Of a stretch of DNA of 15,506 nt, positions 11,454 through 15,506 are shown piece after piece (the first letter of the stretch is position 1; each line of letters starts with the position of its first letter). Source of the DNA: Lactobacillus delbrueckii (GTDB taxonomy: Bacteria > Bacillota > Bacilli > Lactobacillales > Lactobacillaceae); contig SFHY01000017.1 of the NCBI GenBank assembly GCA_004556255.1, forward strand, positions 1 through 15,506, written 5' to 3'. The position numbers were made by a program, and so were the translations under genes. Below the pieces are notes generated by a model. The model did not search any database and was not told the origin of the DNA. It was given only the letters and a program-made list of their open reading frames with translations.

Positions 11454-12986
11454 ATGCGTAAGTTTATTTTGGCTGCCGGTGCCCTGGGCCTGGCCGCTGC
11501 TTTTACCGCTGCACCTGTCAAGGCCTGCACGACTGTAGTAGTTGGCAAGAAGGCCACGACTGACGGATCAACCCTAATTGCCCGCAATGAAGACGTGGGT
11601 GCCTGGTCCAAGCACTTCTATGTTCACCAGGCGACCAGCAATGGCCCAACCACCTACGTTTCTGAAGACAACGGCTTCAAGACTAGCCTGCCGAAGACGG
11701 CCCTGCGCTACACCAGCACGCCAGACGGCGAGCAGGAAAATGGCCAGTGGATTTTTGGCGAAAGCGGGATCAACAGCGAAAATGTGGCCATGAGTGCTAC
11801 GGAATCAGGCACGACCAACAAAAAGGGCCTAAAGGCTGACAACTTAGTCAAGAACGGGATCTCCGAAGCTTCCATGCTGGACGTGATTCTGCCTTACATC
11901 CACTCCGCTAAGGAAGGCGTCCAGCGCCTGGGCCAGATCGTTGAAAAGCAAGGCAGCGCCGAAAACAACGGGGTTATCTTCAGCGACAAGAATGAAATCT
12001 GGTACATGGAAATCGGCTCCGGCCACACCTGGGCAGCTGTCAGAGTTCCAGACAACAAGTATGCCGTCATCCCTAACCAAATGGTGATCGGCAAGCTCAA
12101 CCTCAAGGACTCTAAGAACTACATGGCTTCAAGCAACCTGGTCAAGAAGGTTAAGGCCTGGTCCAAGAACAAGAAGATCAAGCTGGCCGGCTATGCAAAA
12201 GGCACGGTCAACTACTCCAAGGCTTTTGGCACCAACGACAAGACCGACGCCATCTACAACCGGCCAAGAATGTGGGACGGGCAGAGAATCTTGACCCCAA
12301 GCAAGAAGCAGTCAATTACCAAGAAGTCCTACACCCTCTTCCTCAAGCCGGATAAGAAGGTCAGCCCAGCCAAGGTTGGCCAGGTGCTTTCCTCCCACTT
12401 CACCGGGACCAAGTACTCCAGCTACGGCAAGTGGAAGGGCGGCTACCGGCCAATCAACGTGCCAACTGACGTGGAATCCCACATCCTGCAGATCAGAAAC
12501 AATGTGCCTAAGGAATACGCGGCTATCCAGTGGCTGGCCATGGCCTCCCCGGCGACCAGCGTCTACCTGCCTTTCTACACCAACATCAGTGACACGCCAA
12601 GCCAGTACAAGGTTAACGGCGACTACCAGGACCCGACTAATACCAAGTCTGCCTACTGGACTTACAAGACCACGGCCATGGTAGTTGAAGCCTACAAGCA
12701 CAAGAAGTTTATTGACAGCGCAACTGGCAAGAAGACGGACCTGATCTACAAGGACGTTAACCCAACCAAGAAGGCCGTAACTAAGCAGCTCAAGGCCAAC
12801 CTGGCCCAAAGCGACAAGGTAGCCAAGACTTTGTCCGGTGACAAGCTGACGGCCTACTTGACTGAGCAGAACCAGAAGAACGCTGACTACGCGCAAGGCA
12901 AGTGGCAGACCATGAACAAGAGCTTAATCGTCCACTCCAACAAGCTGGCGCCAATGACCAAGTCCAAGCTCACTTTCAACAAGTAA
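11454..12986 (+). CDS. pepD: Secreted dipeptidase, peptidase family C69 (PepD type)
   Basis: The 510-residue product is an Ntn-hydrolase dipeptidase that uses an N-terminal Cys nucleophile. It has a signal-peptide-like N-terminus (MRKFILAAGALGLAAAFTAAPVKA) and then C25-TTVVVGKKATTDGSTLIARNED, the C69 signature. Later family blocks include RYTSTPDGEQENGQWIFGESGINSENVAMSATES, ISEASMLDVILPYIHSAKEGVQRLG, FSDKNEIWYMEIGSGHTWAAVRVPD and MWDGQRILTPSKKQS. Signal peptidase cleavage after Ala24 would directly free Cys25. The well-studied PepD of lactobacilli lacks such a leader, so this is an exported paralogue type. ATG 11454 is chosen because AGGGGG (11441-11446) lies 7 nt upstream; an earlier TTG at 11421 has no ribosome binding site. 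Own promoter, cre and terminator. The symbol is used for the family; the paralogue number is not known. Confidence 0.92.
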   Translation: MRKFILAAGALGLAAAFTAAPVKACTTVVVGKKATTDGSTLIARNEDVGAWSKHFYVHQATSNGPTTYVSEDNGFKTSLPKTALRYTSTPDGEQENGQWIFGESGINSENVAMSATESGTTNKKGLKADNLVKNGISEASMLDVILPYIHSAKEGVQRLGQIVEKQGSAENNGVIFSDKNEIWYMEIGSGHTWAAVRVPDNKYAVIPNQMVIGKLNLKDSKNYMASSNLVKKVKAWSKNKKIKLAGYAKGTVNYSKAFGTNDKTDAIYNRPRMWDGQRILTPSKKQSITKKSYTLFLKPDKKVSPAKVGQVLSSHFTGTKYSSYGKWKGGYRPINVPTDVESHILQIRNNVPKEYAAIQWLAMASPATSVYLPFYTNISDTPSQYKVNGDYQDPTNTKSAYWTYKTTAMVVEAYKHKKFIDSATGKKTDLIYKDVNPTKKAVTKQLKANLAQSDKVAKTLSGDKLTAYLTEQNQKNADYAQGKWQTMNKSLIVHSNKLAPMTKSKLTFNK

Positions 12987-13060
12987 TTTTATTTCCGTAA
13001 TCTCCATAGTAACTAGCATTTTAACTAGCAAAATAGTAACATCGATATTTTAACCGCGCT

Positions 13061-13093
13061 AAAAAGGCAGCTCCAGAACGGAGCTGCCTTTTC
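13061..13093. terminator. Bidirectional terminator between dipeptidase and transporter
   Basis: AAAAGGCAGCTCC (13062-13074) pairs perfectly with GGAGCTGCCTTTT (13080-13092) around a 5-nt loop. T-runs on both strands let it serve the convergent genes on each side. The rest of the 163-bp gap has a duplicated TAACTAGCA near 13010-13030 and two copies of AAACTTTTTAC (13102 and 13144 area), with no gene. Confidence 0.9.
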
Positions 13094-13149
13094 GCTTACA
13101 AACTTTTTACTTTACTTACAAGCACTTTGCAAACTTGCTTTTAAACTTT

Positions 13150-14568
13150 TTACCACAGGCCGATCAGCTTCATCCATAAGCCTCCGATGCCGCCGTAGAC
13201 TACCAGGTAGAAAAGACCCAAAACAAAGCACATCTTCCACCAGTCAGTCTGCTTGACATAGCCTGGGGCGAAGAGGGCAGTAGCCGGCCCACATGAGTAG
13301 TGGGTGGTTGACTGGAAGATCGCCCCAGTCATGCCCAGCATGATAGCCGCGAACATTACCGGTACGCCAGCACTCTTGGCAATCAAGAGCAGAGGCGCGT
13401 ACATGGCAACAACGTGGGCCGTGCCGGAGGCAAAGAGGTAGTGGCTGTAGAAGTAAACCAGAACCAGGATGGCCATGACCAGAACTGGTGACATGCCGCC
13501 GATGACAGACTTGATTGAAGCCTGCAGCCACGGAATCACGCCGCCCTTAAGGCTCAGTTGGTTGGCCATGAAGATCAAGATTGAGAACCAGATGACAACG
13601 TTCCAGGCACCAGTTTCGCTCAGCATGTCCTTGGTAGTCAAAACCCCGGTTACCAGCAAAAGCGCGGTTGCCAGGAAGGCTACCCAGGTAGCGTCCAAGC
13701 CAATGAAGCTGGACAGCATCCACAAGACAAGGGCCAGGATGAAGACTACCATCATAACCTTCTCAGAAGCCTTCATAGCGCCCATTTCCTTCAATTGGCC
13801 GTCAGCCCATTCCTTGGCGTTAGGAGTTTCCTTGATCTTAGGCGGGTACATCTTGTAAATGATGATTGGCACTAAGATGAAGGAGATCAAGGCCGGCACG
13901 ATAGCGGCTGCTACCCAGCCGAACCAGGAAATCTTGACCCCGTTAGCCGCTGCCAGACCAACCGCGGCCACGTTAGGAGCTGAGGCAGTCATGAAGAGAC
14001 TGGATGAGATCGTGTTGGCGTGGAATTCGTTGAAGACCAGGTAGGAACCGATCTTGTCTTCCGTACCGTCAGAAACCTTGGAACCGAAGGTGTCGGACAA
14101 GGATTCGATGATTGGCAGGACGATACCACCAGACCGGGCAGTGTTACTTGGGGTAGCTGGTGAAACGACCAAGTCGATCATGGATAAGGAGTAGGCCAGA
14201 CCCAAAGTCTTTTTCCCGAAGGCCCGGACGAAGATCAAAGCGATCCGCCGGCCCAAGCCAGTCTTGGTAAAGCCCCGAGCAATCATGTAGGCCATAGCGA
14301 TGGTCCATGGAGTTGAGTCAGCGAAGGCTGACAGGGCTGGCTTCATTTGCACCAGGCCCAGGCCGATGATGGTCACGTAGGCGATGATTGACACCCCGGC
14401 GATTGGCAGGGGCTTGGTGATGCAGGCAATGATCGTCGCCAGGAAGATGGCGAACATATGCCAGCCGGCAACGGTGATGGTCGCCGGGCGCAGAGGAGTG
14501 AGCAGGAAGAGCCCAATCCCGATGATCAAAGGCCAGATAAAGCCTTTGTAATTAACTTTTGCTAACAT
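13150..14568 (-). CDS. DASS-family dicarboxylate / citrate-type anion transporter
   Basis: The 472-residue product is a very hydrophobic inner membrane protein with about 12 membrane segments. It belongs to the divalent anion:sodium symporter family, in the subgroup of CitT, TtdT and the plastid 2-oxoglutarate/malate translocator. The first substrate-binding motif is SPATPSNTARSGGIVLPI at about 136-153 (Ser-Asn-Thr at 141-143); TASAPN follows, and the second half has ASGTAHVVAMYAPL and THYSCGPATALFAPGY. It lies 24 bp downstream of the fumarase gene, on the same strand. The likely substrates are therefore malate, fumarate, succinate or citrate, perhaps by exchange; which one cannot be told. 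GGGAG lies 6 nt before the ATG. It ends 57 nt before the shared terminator. Confidence 0.93.
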   Translation of the reverse strand: MLAKVNYKGFIWPLIIGIGLFLLTPLRPATITVAGWHMFAIFLATIIACITKPLPIAGVSIIAYVTIIGLGLVQMKPALSAFADSTPWTIAMAYMIARGFTKTGLGRRIALIFVRAFGKKTLGLAYSLSMIDLVVSPATPSNTARSGGIVLPIIESLSDTFGSKVSDGTEDKIGSYLVFNEFHANTISSSLFMTASAPNVAAVGLAAANGVKISWFGWVAAAIVPALISFILVPIIIYKMYPPKIKETPNAKEWADGQLKEMGAMKASEKVMMVVFILALVLWMLSSFIGLDATWVAFLATALLLVTGVLTTKDMLSETGAWNVVIWFSILIFMANQLSLKGGVIPWLQASIKSVIGGMSPVLVMAILVLVYFYSHYLFASGTAHVVAMYAPLLLIAKSAGVPVMFAAIMLGMTGAIFQSTTHYSCGPATALFAPGYVKQTDWWKMCFVLGLFYLVVYGGIGGLWMKLIGLW

Positions 14569-14578
14569 TTTTTCTCCC

Positions 14579-14593
14579 GTTTTTTGAAAAAAC
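14579..14593. repeat. Perfect 15-bp dyad in the fumarase-transporter gap
   Basis: GTTTTTT-G-AAAAAAC has 7-bp arms and a single central base. It overlaps the last base of the fumarase stop codon and ends just before the transporter's ribosome binding site. With a 1-nt centre it is a poor hairpin as RNA; its role is unknown. Confidence 0.6.
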
Positions 14594-15506
14594 TATTCCT
14601 CCGGCTTAGTCCGGTCGATGTTGGTCATGGCCATGTAGTCCATCCATTCATCGTATTGTTCTTCAGTCACCTTGCCGCTCTTCAAGGCAGCTTCCTTCAA
14701 GGTAGTGCCTTCGCGTTGAGCAGTTTGAGCGATTACGGCAGCTTCGTGGTAGCCGATCTTTGGTGACAGAGCAGTAACTGTCATCAGGGAGTTTTCCAGC
14801 AGGTCGTCCATTCTTTGTTCGTTGACAGTCAAACCGTGGATCATCTTGTCAGCGAAGCCAGTAATAGTGCCGGCCAGGATGTCAGCTGATTCCAGGAAGG
14901 CAGCGATCATGACAGTCTTGAAGACGTTCATTTCGAAGTTACCTTGGCTGGCAGCGAAGTTGATGGTTACGTCGTTACCCAATACGCGGGCTACAGCCAT
15001 GGTTACGGCTTCAGCTTGGGTTGGGTTAACCTTGCCTGGCATGATTGATGAGCCTGGTTCGTTGGCTGGGATGTTAAGTTCACCGTAGCCGGCACGTGGG
15101 CCAGAAGCCAGGAAGCGGATGTCTTGGGCGATCTTGAACATGTCGTTGGCCAAAGTCTTGAAGGCGCCGTGCATTACGCTCAAAGCTGAGTGGTGAGCCA
15201 GGCCCCAGAACTTGTTGGTGTCGACCTTGAATTCGTGGCCGTAAACTTCTGACAGCTTGCCAGCGATAGCTTCAGTCATGCCTGGAGCGGCGTTCAAGCC
15301 AGTACCTACGGCAGTACCACCGATAGCCAATTCGTAAAGGCTTGGCTTCAATTCTTGGATGTAAGCCAGGTCATGCTTCAAGGCTGAGATGTAGCCGGAA
15401 ACTTCTTGGCCGAAAGTCAAAGGAGTAGCGTCTTGCAGGTGGGTACGGCCAACCTTGACAGTCTTCCAGTACTTGTTTTGCTTTACCTTAAGTTCGTCAA
15501 TCAAGT
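14593..15506 (-). CDS. fumC: Class II fumarate hydratase (5' end outside window)
   Basis: Fumarase interconverts fumarate and L-malate. The visible ~303 residues are the C-terminal two thirds of a ~460-residue class II enzyme; roughly 155-160 N-terminal residues lie beyond the right edge. GRTHLQDATPLTFGQEVSGY, the GGTAVGTGLN segment and the signature GSSIMPGKVNP are all present. THLQDATPLT favours fumarase over aspartase, which has TQLQDAVPMT. The catalytic Ser is in GSSIMPG. The C-terminal small domain (LSPKIGYHEAAVIAQTAQREGTTLKEAAL) is intact. It is the first visible gene of an operon with the DASS transporter, which suggests import of C4 acids for reduction or deamination pathways, or malate use. 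Confidence 0.95.
   Translation of the reverse strand, partial: LIDELKVKQNKYWKTVKVGRTHLQDATPLTFGQEVSGYISALKHDLAYIQELKPSLYELAIGGTAVGTGLNAAPGMTEAIAGKLSEVYGHEFKVDTNKFWGLAHHSALSVMHGAFKTLANDMFKIAQDIRFLASGPRAGYGELNIPANEPGSSIMPGKVNPTQAEAVTMAVARVLGNDVTINFAASQGNFEMNVFKTVMIAAFLESADILAGTITGFADKMIHGLTVNEQRMDDLLENSLMTVTALSPKIGYHEAAVIAQTAQREGTTLKEAALKSGKVTEEQYDEWMDYMAMTNIDRTKPEE

Overview
The window looks like a chromosomal segment of Lactobacillus delbrueckii or a very close relative. It has moderate G+C with GC-rich third positions, a PepN aminopeptidase of 843 residues, a secreted C69 dipeptidase, an aggregation-promoting-factor type surface protein, strong AGGAGG-like ribosome binding sites, CcpA-type cre sites and a regulator gene broken by a frameshift. 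The species call is inference from these traits; the subspecies cannot be told. I see no phage, IS element, CRISPR array, rRNA or tRNA.

Left part (1-4850). A minus-strand FAD-linked oxidase (GlcD type, 3' end outside the window) has a full-consensus cre site over its -35 box. Next come yaaA (minus) and, diverging from it, an unrecognised 211-residue protein with its own good promoter. A membrane-anchored L,D-transpeptidase (plus) follows; its promoter carries a perfect 15-bp dyad. A long bidirectional terminator separates it from two minus-strand genes: a 61-residue membrane-anchored protein and a nitroreductase.

Middle (4866-10060). pepN (minus) has a clear promoter and terminator. Diverging from it is a DeoR-family repressor gene, frameshifted in the middle, with three phased 9-bp repeats on its promoter. 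A 124-residue helical protein gene follows 11 bp downstream. A cell-surface protein gene comes next. It encodes a signal peptide, a Ser/Gln-rich linker, two lysine/alanine-rich histone-H1-like blocks and an APF/transglycosylase-like C-terminal domain. Its leader holds four TGT hexamers spaced exactly 11 bp apart, one pair of which is a near-consensus WalR (YycF) box.

Right part (10230-15506). A SorC-family sugar regulator has a dyad exactly filling its promoter spacer. It is followed by a secreted C69 dipeptidase with a cre site just after the predicted transcription start. Convergent to it lies a minus-strand operon of class II fumarase (5' end outside the window) and a DASS-family dicarboxylate transporter 24 bp downstream.

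Themes: peptide use (pepN, C69 dipeptidase), C4-acid and lactate metabolism (fumarase, DASS transporter, GlcD oxidase), cell-wall remodelling (L,D-transpeptidase, APF-like protein) and carbon-responsive control (cre sites, DeoR and SorC regulators). The most unusual items are the cationic APF-like surface protein with its 11-bp-phased TGT array, and the set of promoter-embedded dyads and phased repeats.
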